From Candidatus Adlerbacteria bacterium (GTDB lineage Bacteria > Patescibacteriota > Minisyncoccia > Phycocordibacterales > SBAW01), in the NCBI GenBank assembly GCA_903884345.1, contig CAISEE010000032.1, forward strand, positions 1-35,373: a DNA stretch of 35,373 nucleotides. The letters are read 5' to 3'. A model generated the notes under the pieces. The model saw nothing but the letters and a program-made list of their open reading frames with translations, was not told the origin of the DNA and did not search any database. Position 1 is the stretch's first letter. Every line of letters starts with the position of its first letter. The position numbers and the translations under genes were made by a program. Shown here piece after piece: positions 12,743-20,359 of this stretch.

Positions 12743-13855
12743 TTAGTCGCCGCTCTCGCCGACCGAGAGGTCACCGAAGGGGTTGTGTGCGCCGCGCACT
12801 TCAAAGTGCAAATGCGGACCCGTCGCCTCGCCGGTGGCACCAACCTCGGCGATGACGTCGCCTTGCGCGACCGTGTCGCCCGCGGAGACGAGGAGTTTGC
12901 TTGCGTGCCCATAGAGCGTCTGCGTGCCATTGGCGTGTTGAATCACGATGTAGTTGCCGTAGCCGCCGTTCCATCCGCCACCGCCGCGCGCAATGATGAC
13001 GGTGCCTGCTGCTGACGCATAAATGTCGGTGCCGGTGCGCGCGCCAATGTCGACGGCGTCGAATCCGTGGAGGCCCTGCGTGATGACGCCGCCCGCAACC
13101 GGCCACTGGTAGTAGTTGTCGTATTCGGGTCCGCCTGCGCCGTACAGTGGCGCGGTCTGGCGACCGAGGCGCGCAAGCTCGAGCATTGATAGCTTTTTCT
13201 TCGAACCGGTCTTGGTCGAAGTCTTCGGCTTCGCCTTGGCGATTGTCGAACCCGAACCAGTCGACTTTTTCGGCGTTACTTTTGCCGCCGGCGCCGTCGT
13301 CTCACCATTGGGGATGATGACCTGGGTTCCGACTGTGAGCGAGTCGTCATCGGTGAGGTTGTTGTACTGCGCGATGTCGTGCGCGTTGGAGTTATAGGTC
13401 GCTGCAAGTGACGCGAGCGTCTCACCTCGGGCGACGGTGTGCTGAATACCCGCGATCGGGAGGATGACGAGCTCTTGGCCGGGCTTGATTACGCCGTGCG
13501 AGATGTCGTTGGCGCCGAGGATGGTGTTGACTGGGACGTCGAACATGCTGGCGATGTCCGAGAGCGAATCGCCGGGACGCACCACGTAGACGCTAATTTG
13601 CGAGTTGGCCGGGCGACTCTCGATGTCGGCCGCGGTGCCCGAGGGGCCCTCTTGTGCAACCAGTGCGACACCATCGGCGAGCGCGATATCGCCACCACCG
13701 ATCGATGGGCTCGGGTCGATGTTAATCGCCGAGGCTAAGACCGGCACGGTCTGCGAGTTGAGCGAGGTATCTGCGGCGCTCGTAAAGGAGTAGACGACGC
13801 CAAGAAAAACAACCCCAAGCAGAGGGAGGACTACTGCAAACGTCTTTTTTGCCAT
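12743..13855 (-). CDS. LysM-M23 cell-wall endopeptidase
   Basis: 370-aa exported or membrane-anchored peptidoglycan hydrolase. An N-terminal hydrophobic segment (KKTFAVVLPLLGVVFLGVVY) is a signal or anchor. Two LysM peptidoglycan-binding domains follow at about 87-134 (YVVRPGDSLSDIASMFDV) and 138-183 (HTVARGETLASLAATYN). A basic Lys/Ser/Thr linker (about 190-222) leads to the M23 domain (about 255-365). Candidate zinc ligands and catalytic residues are H263 and D269 (HGFDAVD), H317 (LYGHAS) and H348-H350 (HLH). The H-x5-D spacing is one residue pair longer than the usual H-x3-D. No SD is visible. Likely cleaves peptide cross-links, and may help remodel the wall for the nearby secretion machine (inference). 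A 13-bp palindrome (13867-13879) lies just upstream of the start. Confidence 0.9.
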   Translation of the reverse strand: MAKKTFAVVLPLLGVVFLGVVYSFTSAADTSLNSQTVPVLASAINIDPSPSIGGGDIALADGVALVAQEGPSGTAADIESRPANSQISVYVVRPGDSLSDIASMFDVPVNTILGANDISHGVIKPGQELVILPIAGIQHTVARGETLASLAATYNSNAHDIAQYNNLTDDDSLTVGTQVIIPNGETTAPAAKVTPKKSTGSGSTIAKAKPKTSTKTGSKKKLSMLELARLGRQTAPLYGAGGPEYDNYYQWPVAGGVITQGLHGFDAVDIGARTGTDIYASAAGTVIIARGGGGWNGGYGNYIVIQHANGTQTLYGHASKLLVSAGDTVAQGDVIAEVGATGEATGPHLHFEVRGAHNPFGDLSVGESGD

Positions 13856-14068
13856 CTTCGTGAAATACGGTTCAACCGTCGAAGAAGGGTCTGTGTTGAG
13901 GGGAGAAATAAGCCTAATGAAGGGGGTCGACCGGTCAATTTAGTGAAAATATGGCTTAACCACAATAATTCACTGTCCGTTTACTGCTTCCTATTCATCA
14001 TAACCCCACACAAATCGACGTCAATCTTGCCAAAGCACCCATGTGGATATGTGCTATCACCCGATATT

Positions 14069-14077
14069 TGCTATACA
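14069..14077 (+). promoter_or_regulatory. Extended -10 of the uvrD-like gene, leaderless GTG start
   Basis: TGC-TATACA ends 6 nt before GTG 14084. No SD and no good -35. The rest of the 13856-14083 gap shows only palindromes (13867-13879, and GACCGGTC at 13929-13936). Confidence 0.45.
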
Positions 14078-14083
14078 TAGAGA

Positions 14084-16000
14084 GTGAATCACCTTGATGT
14101 ATTGAACGAAGCGCAGCGGGAAGCCGTCATCACCACCGAAGGCCCACTCTTAGTACTGGCCGGGGCGGGAGCGGGGAAGACGCGCGTCATCGCGCACCGT
14201 ATATTAGAGATCGTAAAACGAGGCACCGCGCCGGAGCGGATTCTTGCCATCACCTTTACCAACAAAGCCGCCGCCGAGATGCGCGAGCGTGTGGTCGAGA
14301 TCCTCACCAAAGACCGCGCCGTCGCGGGACTAGGCTCCGAACCCTTCCGCCCACCGTTCGTCTCGACCTTCCACTCGCTGGGACTTCAAATTATTAAAGA
14401 GAATGCCAAGCTCTTGGGCGGCAAGCGCGTGCCGACGATCTACGACCGCTCCGACTCGGTGCGCGAGATCAAAGCGGCACTGAAACAGTTCGGTATCGAA
14501 GACATCGAGCCGCGCACGGCACTGAGCGTCATCTCCAAACAAAAAGGGCAGGGGGTCACGGCCGAGGAGTACGCGCAGAAGGTGAGTAACAGCCGCGACC
14601 GACTCATTGCCTCGGTATGGGGCGTCTATGAGGCGGCGCTGCGCAAAGACCATGCCTACGACTTTGACGATTTGCTGCTTCGCTCGATGCAGCTCCTGCA
14701 AAACCACGAGGAGGTGCGGGCGCACTACCAGGCGAAGTGGCCCTACATCCACATCGACGAGTACCAAGACACCAACCACGTGCAAGCGAAGATGGCGGAG
14801 CTCTTGATTGGAAAGAACAACAACATCTGCTGCGTCGGCGATATCGACCAAACGATTTACGGCTGGCGCGGCGCCGAGATCGCCAACATCCTCTCCTTCG
14901 AGCGCAAGTTCCCGGGCGCCAAGATGGTGCTGCTCGAGCAAAACTACCGCTCGACTAAAATGATTCTCGCGGCCGCCAACGAAATCATCAAGAAAAACAG
15001 CAACCGCCCCGAGAAAAACCTCTTCACCAACAACCGCGAGGGCGAGAAGCTCGGCATCTACCAGGCCTTCGACGAGGACGATGAGGCAGGCTTCATCGCG
15101 CGCAAAATCCGTGAGTTTCGCTTAGAAGGCCGCGAGCCGCGCGACTTCGCGGTGCTCTACCGGGCCAACTTTCAGTCGCGCGCCATCGAGGCCGCGCTGC
15201 TCAAAGCCGGCATCCCGCACCAAGTCTTGGGGACGCGCTTCTTTGATCGCAAAGAGGTCAAGGACGTGCTCTCGTACATCCGCGCCGCACTTTACGACAG
15301 TGGGGTCGACCTGGGCCGCGTCTTGGACGCCACGCCGGGTATCGGCAAAGTCACCAAGTTGAAAATCATCGAAGGCGGCGAAAACGAGCTCTCGGGCAAA
15401 ATCAAGGAGAAGGTCTTGGGGCTGCGCGTCTTTCTTACGCGCATTAAAGACGAGGGAACACGCGCACTGCCGTCGATGCTCGTGCGCTTCGTCGCGGTCG
15501 AGTCAGGACTCGAACGGCTCCTCAAGGAAGACAAGATCGAGGGGCGCGAGCGACTGGAAAACCTACGCGAGTTGGTCTCGTTGGCGTCGCGCTTTGACTC
15601 GATGCCGCTGGGCGAGGGGCTCGAAGCGTTTCTCGAATCCGCAGCACTGGTCTCCGATCAAGATGAGATGAAAGAGGAGAAGAATGCGGTGCGCCTCATG
15701 ACCGTGCACGCCTCCAAGGGCCTGGAGTTCCCCGTGGTCTTCATAACCGGGCTCGAGGAAGGACTCTTCCCTTACGCGCGCGAAGGGGAGAGCAACGACG
15801 ATAAAGAGGAGGAGCGGCGCCTGTGCTACGTCGCCATTACTCGTGCCGAGAAGCGCCTCATCCTGACCCACGCCTCGTACCGCACCGTCTTCGGGCAAAA
15901 GAACGCGACCATTCCCTCGCAGTTCTTGGCCGATATCTCGGCCGAGCTGGTAGAATGGGAGGCACCAGAGCGCATCGGCCGCACCATCTACCTGGAATAG
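14084..16000 (+). CDS. UvrD/PcrA/Rep-type SF1A DNA helicase
   Basis: 638-aa 3'-to-5' SF1 DNA helicase for repair and replication-conflict clearing. All motifs are visible: NEAQREAV (Q motif), Walker A AGAGAGKT (about 27-34), ITFTNKAAAEMRERV (Ia), FVSTFHSLG (Ib), DEYQDTN (about 226-232), GDIDQTIYGWRGA (III), LLEQNYRST (IV), LMTVHASKGLEFPVVFITGL (V) and LCYVAITRAEKRL (VI). It is shorter than typical PcrA (about 720 aa) because the 2B region and C-terminal tail are reduced. GTG 14084 is chosen from the family N-terminus; no SD exists and a -10 box ends 6 nt upstream. It is probably cotranscribed with ksgA, which starts 1 nt after its stop. UvrD, PcrA and Rep cannot be separated by eye. Confidence 0.93.
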   Translation: MNHLDVLNEAQREAVITTEGPLLVLAGAGAGKTRVIAHRILEIVKRGTAPERILAITFTNKAAAEMRERVVEILTKDRAVAGLGSEPFRPPFVSTFHSLGLQIIKENAKLLGGKRVPTIYDRSDSVREIKAALKQFGIEDIEPRTALSVISKQKGQGVTAEEYAQKVSNSRDRLIASVWGVYEAALRKDHAYDFDDLLLRSMQLLQNHEEVRAHYQAKWPYIHIDEYQDTNHVQAKMAELLIGKNNNICCVGDIDQTIYGWRGAEIANILSFERKFPGAKMVLLEQNYRSTKMILAAANEIIKKNSNRPEKNLFTNNREGEKLGIYQAFDEDDEAGFIARKIREFRLEGREPRDFAVLYRANFQSRAIEAALLKAGIPHQVLGTRFFDRKEVKDVLSYIRAALYDSGVDLGRVLDATPGIGKVTKLKIIEGGENELSGKIKEKVLGLRVFLTRIKDEGTRALPSMLVRFVAVESGLERLLKEDKIEGRERLENLRELVSLASRFDSMPLGEGLEAFLESAALVSDQDEMKEEKNAVRLMTVHASKGLEFPVVFITGLEEGLFPYAREGESNDDKEEERRLCYVAITRAEKRLILTHASYRTVFGQKNATIPSQFLADISAELVEWEAPERIGRTIYLE

Positions 16001-16001
16001 T

Positions 16002-16784
16002 ATGAAATTCGAACTGAAAAAATCGCTGGGGCAACACTTTCTACGGGCACCCGCCTACGTGCGTGCCATCGCCGACGCGGCGGCAGTTGGGGTGGGGGAC
16101 ACGGTCTTGGAGATCGGCCCCGGCGACGGCGCATTGACTGCTGAACTGCTCTCGCGCGGCGCGCGTGTCATCGCGCTGGAAAAAGACACGCGTCTCATCC
16201 CAATCCTGAGTGAGAAGTTCTCCCAACATATCGAGACAGGCGCATTCACGGTCATCGAGACGGACGCGCTTGAGGCGGACCCGGCAGCACTTCCGATTAC
16301 CTCGGGCAACTTTAAGTTAGTGGCCAATATCCCGTACTACATCACCGGCGCCCTCTTTCGGAAGTTCCTCTCGGGTGCCGTACAGCCCAGTATCTTGGTG
16401 TTTTTGATCCAAAAGGAGGTCGCCGAGCGCATCGCCCGCAGCAAAAAGGAGAGTATTTTGTCCTTGGCGCTCAAGGTCTACGGGCAGGTGGCGTATGTGA
16501 AAACCGTGCCCCGCGGCGCTTTTAGTCCGGCTCCTGACGTCGATTCGGCCATTCTCGCCATTTCTGGCATTTCCCGTGCCAATTTCGTGGATGCCGCCCA
16601 TGAAAATCGCTATTTTGAGCTCCTTCACGCTGGGTTCGCCCAAAAACGAAAACTTCTGAAGCGCAATATCGAGCCGGTCTACAGCAAAAACGCTCTACTA
16701 TATATGCAGGAGGCAAGCATCCCCGAGCAGGCTCGTGCCGAGGATGTGCCTTTGGAGCAGTGGCTCCTGCTCGCGAACCACTAA
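16002..16784 (+). CDS. rsmA: 16S rRNA (adenine1518-N6/adenine1519-N6)-dimethyltransferase
   Basis: 260-aa KsgA/RsmA, an SAM-dependent enzyme that dimethylates two adjacent adenines in helix 45 of 16S rRNA during 30S maturation. The N-terminus KKSLGQHFL is diagnostic. SAM-binding motif I is VLEIGPGDGALTAELL (about 36-51), the acidic ribose-binding residue follows in VIALEKD, and the catalytic NIPYY is at about 108-112. The C-terminal helical domain is full (FAQKRKLLKRNI). The ATG is 1 nt after the upstream helicase stop, without SD, so translation is probably coupled. Its 3' end overlaps the convergent secreted-protein gene by 4 nt and no terminator is visible. Confidence 0.95.
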   Translation: MKFELKKSLGQHFLRAPAYVRAIADAAAVGVGDTVLEIGPGDGALTAELLSRGARVIALEKDTRLIPILSEKFSQHIETGAFTVIETDALEADPAALPITSGNFKLVANIPYYITGALFRKFLSGAVQPSILVFLIQKEVAERIARSKKESILSLALKVYGQVAYVKTVPRGAFSPAPDVDSAILAISGISRANFVDAAHENRYFELLHAGFAQKRKLLKRNIEPVYSKNALLYMQEASIPEQARAEDVPLEQWLLLANH

Positions 16785-17173
16785 ATCGGACTGGCGCCTT
16801 CGGTGTCCTCGTTAATGCCCCACCAGTAGGTCGGTGGGACGGTGGTCGTCCAGCAGCCAAAGGCATTCTCAGGAGTCGCTACGCCAAGAATCTGCTGGCC
16901 CGGGTGCCAGGCAGGAATGGCAATCATGGGCGGCGTCGCAAAAGTGAGATCGGTCCAGATGTACGCTTCGGGCACATATGGATCAACCCCGCGTGCCGAC
17001 AACTCGAGCGTCCAGATTGAGAACCCTTCGTCGCTGATGCAGGGGATAATCCAGATCACGGTTCCTCCATAGGAAATAGTGACCGGCGTATCGGCGTGCG
17101 CGGGTGCGGTCGGGATGGTGAGCGTGCCGATGAAGAGTGCTGTGGCGAGACAACTAAGCAGGAATCTGCGCAT
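16781..17173 (-). CDS. Small secreted protein of unknown function
   Basis: 130-aa exported protein. ATG 17173 gives a textbook signal peptide, MRRFLLSCLATALFIGTLTI ending TAPAHA, cleaved before DTPV. The mature ~105 residues are rich in Trp, Pro, Gly and beta-branched residues (GGTVIWIIPC, VPEAYIWTDLTFATPP, PAWHPGQQILGV). Two cysteines (in IIPCI and FGCW) may form a disulfide. Short secreted proteins starting 'GG.i....pC' and containing 'yIW' and 'G..ilG' segments are, to my recollection, common beside T4SS/pilus genes in Patescibacteria; no function is known. It is divergent from the first gene of the secretion cluster through a symmetric promoter pair. It is convergent with rsmA. Confidence 0.7.
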   Translation of the reverse strand: MRRFLLSCLATALFIGTLTIPTAPAHADTPVTISYGGTVIWIIPCISDEGFSIWTLELSARGVDPYVPEAYIWTDLTFATPPMIAIPAWHPGQQILGVATPENAFGCWTTTVPPTYWWGINEDTEGASPI

Positions 17174-17183
17174 AGACTCGTTA

Positions 17184-17209
17184 AGTATACACCGATTCTC
17201 TTGTATACT
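17184..17209. promoter_or_regulatory. Symmetric divergent promoter pair
   Basis: AGTATAC (17184-17190) and GTATACT (17203-17209) form an inverted repeat 12 nt apart. Each arm carries a TATACT -10 box pointing outward. The minus box lies 10 nt before ATG 17173 and the plus box 9 nt before ATG 17219. The two polymerase footprints must overlap, so initiation may be mutually exclusive. Confidence 0.55.
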
Positions 17210-17218
17210 GATAGATAC

Positions 17219-18118
17219 ATGAACCTTCGTTCTGCGCTGCCGAGCAGCCACTTCATCTCGATCGTGTCATCACTCGCGCTGGCGGCGTTGCTCATTTTCG
17301 CCGCGGACCGCCTCACTGCGGCGCCGCAGCAATCGGGCACCCTTGCGGCAGTCGCCACAAGCACCGCACCCTACCAGGACAACAATTGGCAGGCGACCCT
17401 CTACGAAATTCAAGGGGGGAACGCCTCGAGTTCGCTGCCTACGCCCGCAAGCCCAGAGACGATCGACCGCATGCTCGCGGCAGCCAAGAGCGACAACGTG
17501 ACCGACACGATTTCCAAATCGCTCTACATCAACCTCGCCAATGCAAAATCGCAGGGCATGGGGGACGACATCCCGACCCAAAACAACATCGTCGCCGACG
17601 CGCTCAGCCGCATCTCGATGCAGCCGGTGCAAAAGACTTACACACAAAGCGATATCACCGTCGTCGATGTCTCGCGCGCGACCGAAAAGCAGTACGGCAA
17701 CCAGGTCATGAGCGTGCTGCACGCGCACACGGTCGCCAGTATGCAGCAGACCCTGCTCGCGATCAGCATGGCGAGCGACCAACACAGCGACGCGCCGCTG
17801 GCGCAGCTCAAACCGATCGCGCACGACTACCAGGCGCTGACCGACGACTTGGCGAAAATACCCGTACCCCAAACCCTCGTGCCGTTTCACCTCCTCTTAC
17901 TCAACAACTACGCGAAGCTGACGGCGACCTATGCCGACATGGGTACGTTCATCGCCGACCCCATCCGCGGCCTGTCGGGGCTTCAACGCTACAAGTCACT
18001 CACCGACGAGACGGTGCGAGTGTTCACAAATATCGCACAAGCTTTCGCTAAAGACGGTATACTTTTTACTAAGGACGAACCGGGGGCAGGGTGGAGCGCA
18101 CTATCGTCGCAGTCGTGA
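17219..18118 (+). CDS. Membrane-anchored/exported helical protein, first gene of T4SS-like cluster
   Basis: 299-aa protein, family not recognised. An N-terminal helix (about 10-35, HFISIVSSLALAALLIFAAD) acts as signal anchor. The outside part is mostly helical and hydrophilic, with YEIQGGNASSSLPTPASPET near the start and a helical core (MQQTLLAISMASDQHSDAPL, LLLLNNYAKLTATYADMGTF) that may be an adaptor or chaperone-like bundle. No cysteine is seen in the mature part. ATG 17219 lies 9 nt after a TATACT box with no SD. The next gene's start (18120) comes 1 nt after this stop, so the two are cotranscribed and probably translationally coupled. A further TATACT at 18058-18063 could add an internal promoter. 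Confidence 0.75.
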   Translation: MNLRSALPSSHFISIVSSLALAALLIFAADRLTAAPQQSGTLAAVATSTAPYQDNNWQATLYEIQGGNASSSLPTPASPETIDRMLAAAKSDNVTDTISKSLYINLANAKSQGMGDDIPTQNNIVADALSRISMQPVQKTYTQSDITVVDVSRATEKQYGNQVMSVLHAHTVASMQQTLLAISMASDQHSDAPLAQLKPIAHDYQALTDDLAKIPVPQTLVPFHLLLLNNYAKLTATYADMGTFIADPIRGLSGLQRYKSLTDETVRVFTNIAQAFAKDGILFTKDEPGAGWSALSSQS

Positions 18119-18119
18119 T

Positions 18120-20351
18120 ATGAACAGAACCACACTTTTTATCATCCTTGGCGCACTCGGCGCGGTGCTGCTTGGCGCACTGCTGTGGTGGTGGTTTCTC
18201 AGCAGCGTACCCAAACCCGCGACCACCAACGGCAGCTTCGGCGCGGCACAAAACCGCACCATTGGCGGCAATGGTGGTGCAGTCACTGGCAATGGCGCGG
18301 CGGGAGCCCTCCCCAATACCGCGGGGCAGCAGGGGACGACGGGGCAAACCTACACCAGCTCAATCTCGATCGGCAGCTCAACGGGCACGCTCGCGCAAAC
18401 CGGCACCTACCAACCCTATGGGGCACAGGCCCAGGTGGGCGTTACGGGCGTCAATTGGATTTCGGGCTCGCCGTACAGTAGCGGCGGCCAGAGCTACAGC
18501 GGCAACAACTACATCCCCCTCGTCATCGGCGGCCCAGATTCGTCGAACACGGGCACGGGCGGCGGTTCCAATGCGAATTCAGGCGCAGACAATGGTGCGG
18601 GTTCAGGATCGACGGGCACAACGAATACCTCGAACACCATCAACGTCGGCGGCTCCGGCACTGTGTTTGACCCGACCGCGATTAACGCCATCGCCAACTC
18701 AAATCCGAACGGGTCGGCGAACATCGATATATCCAGCAGCGGCGGGGGCGGGGGAGGCATGGGTCTGGGTGGTGCTGTTGCCGGCACCCTGGTCGCGGGC
18801 GCGCTGTCATGCACCACATTTCTGGTGTCGAGCATCGCGGGCGTCATGTCGACCGCCTCACTGATTTCGGTCCAAACCAACGTGCCGACTAAAAACGGCG
18901 AAGATGTGCTCGACTGTTTGGCCCGCGCCGTTGCCAAGGCAGCCATCCAGGCGATCACCTCGAGCATCGTCGACTTCATCGACCACGGCTTTCAAGGGAG
19001 CCCCTCGTTCGTGCAAAATCCGACGTCGTTCTTCACCAACGTCGCCGACAATGCCGCGGGGAATTTCATTCAGAGTTCGGCGCTGTCGTTTTTGTGCAGC
19101 CCCTTCCAACTCAAAATCAAGTTGGCGATCGCAAGCAGCTACGCGCACCAAAACCAATACCAGCAATGCTCGCTCTCGAAGGTGGTGTCGAATATGCAGA
19201 ACTTCATGAACAGCGACTTCTCGGCCGGCGGTTGGCCGGGCATGCTCTCGTTTACCACGACGCCCGAAAATAATCCCTATGGTGCGTACATCGGCGCCTC
19301 GGTCGGTATCGAACTGGTCACCAGCAATGCGGTCGCTCGCCAGGCGAATGACCTCGCGAAAAACCAAGACATCTTGTCACTCAAAGAAGAGACGGGCTGC
19401 ACCAATACCGAGAACCCGCCTGATGCGACCACCGACAAAACAGTCGCGCCGGTCACCCTCAAAGGAAGCAATGCGCTTGGATTGGGTAATACCGACGGGA
19501 GCGGCAACACGTTCGTCGGAAGTTCGAACGCTACACGATCGGTCACACAAGTTGACGGCCCGACACAAAGCGGCAAGCCGCTCTACCGCGTGTGCGACCT
19601 CAAAACCACGACACCTGGATCCGTCATTTACGGATCGATTAATAAAACGATGGGGCAGAGCCAGGACTCGCTCGACTTGGCCAAGAGCTTCGACGAGATC
19701 ATCAGTGCGCTCATCCAGCAGCTGGTCAAGGGCGTCATGAATGGCCTCTCGAAGATGAGCGGCTCGGGTGGCTACGCAAGCAACTTCTACTCGACCGACC
19801 AGCTCAACGCGCTTTCGTTGGGGCAATCGCTCGTGACGTCGATGAACAACGACGTCAATATCGCGCAGCAGTACGGTCAGACGCTCCAAGGGGATATTAC
19901 CGACATTCAGACTGTGCAGGCGCAACTAAATGACGAGTCTAACTGTTGGCTCGCGGTCGCGACGCGCAACGCAACAAGTTCATCAAGCACTAATTCCGCA
20001 ACCACCACCGACTCCGCAACCGTGACGACGGCACTTGCGAACGCGGCGGCAGCCTCAAGCACACTTACCTCGCTCAGTGCCCAAGTTGACCAGTACAACG
20101 CTCAAATTACCCAAGTGAACGCCTCCATCGGTACTCTAGAAGGCCTCCAGAGTCAGTCACTCTCGGCCATCTCGACCGATGAGACAACAGCCGTCTCGGA
20201 CGCACTGGCGGCAGGGAAGGCATCGGGAACGATCATCACCCAAGACGGACTCCAGAACGCGCAACAAAACCGCTCCACACTTCAGGCACAGATGGCGTCG
20301 CTCAGCACCCAAACCAGCACCAACCTCAAGCAGTGCCAGTCGTACCCGTGA
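18120..20351 (+). CDS. Large Gly/Asn/Ser-rich membrane-anchored protein of the T4SS-like cluster
   Basis: 743-aa protein not matched to a family. An N-terminal anchor (MNRTTLFIILGALGAVLLGA then LLWWWFL) is followed by a low-complexity Gly/Asn/Ser/Thr linker to about residue 215. A Gly-rich hydrophobic stretch (about 215-245, GLGGAVAGTLVAGALSC) looks like a second membrane or insertion segment. A folded, cysteine-containing domain runs to about 600 (FIDHGFQGSPSFVQNPTSFF, SALSFLCSPFQLKIKLAIAS). The C-terminal 130 residues predict coiled coil (LTSLSAQVDQYNAQITQVNA). Position between the anchored 299-aa protein and the VirB6-like protein suggests an external or channel-lining component. No SD; the ATG is 1 nt after the upstream stop. 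Confidence 0.75.
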   Translation: MNRTTLFIILGALGAVLLGALLWWWFLSSVPKPATTNGSFGAAQNRTIGGNGGAVTGNGAAGALPNTAGQQGTTGQTYTSSISIGSSTGTLAQTGTYQPYGAQAQVGVTGVNWISGSPYSSGGQSYSGNNYIPLVIGGPDSSNTGTGGGSNANSGADNGAGSGSTGTTNTSNTINVGGSGTVFDPTAINAIANSNPNGSANIDISSSGGGGGGMGLGGAVAGTLVAGALSCTTFLVSSIAGVMSTASLISVQTNVPTKNGEDVLDCLARAVAKAAIQAITSSIVDFIDHGFQGSPSFVQNPTSFFTNVADNAAGNFIQSSALSFLCSPFQLKIKLAIASSYAHQNQYQQCSLSKVVSNMQNFMNSDFSAGGWPGMLSFTTTPENNPYGAYIGASVGIELVTSNAVARQANDLAKNQDILSLKEETGCTNTENPPDATTDKTVAPVTLKGSNALGLGNTDGSGNTFVGSSNATRSVTQVDGPTQSGKPLYRVCDLKTTTPGSVIYGSINKTMGQSQDSLDLAKSFDEIISALIQQLVKGVMNGLSKMSGSGGYASNFYSTDQLNALSLGQSLVTSMNNDVNIAQQYGQTLQGDITDIQTVQAQLNDESNCWLAVATRNATSSSSTNSATTTDSATVTTALANAAAASSTLTSLSAQVDQYNAQITQVNASIGTLEGLQSQSLSAISTDETTAVSDALAAGKASGTIITQDGLQNAQQNRSTLQAQMASLSTQTSTNLKQCQSYP

Positions 20352-20359
20352 CCCACACC

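Noticed and set aside
13929-13936. GACCGGTC palindrome as an operator for uvrD or M23 genes
   Set aside because: Short palindromes are expected at this GC; not placed at a promoter I can identify.
17386-18051. 221-codon plus-strand open frame in another phase
   Set aside because: Overlaps the better-supported 299-aa gene; Arg/His-rich out-of-frame translation.
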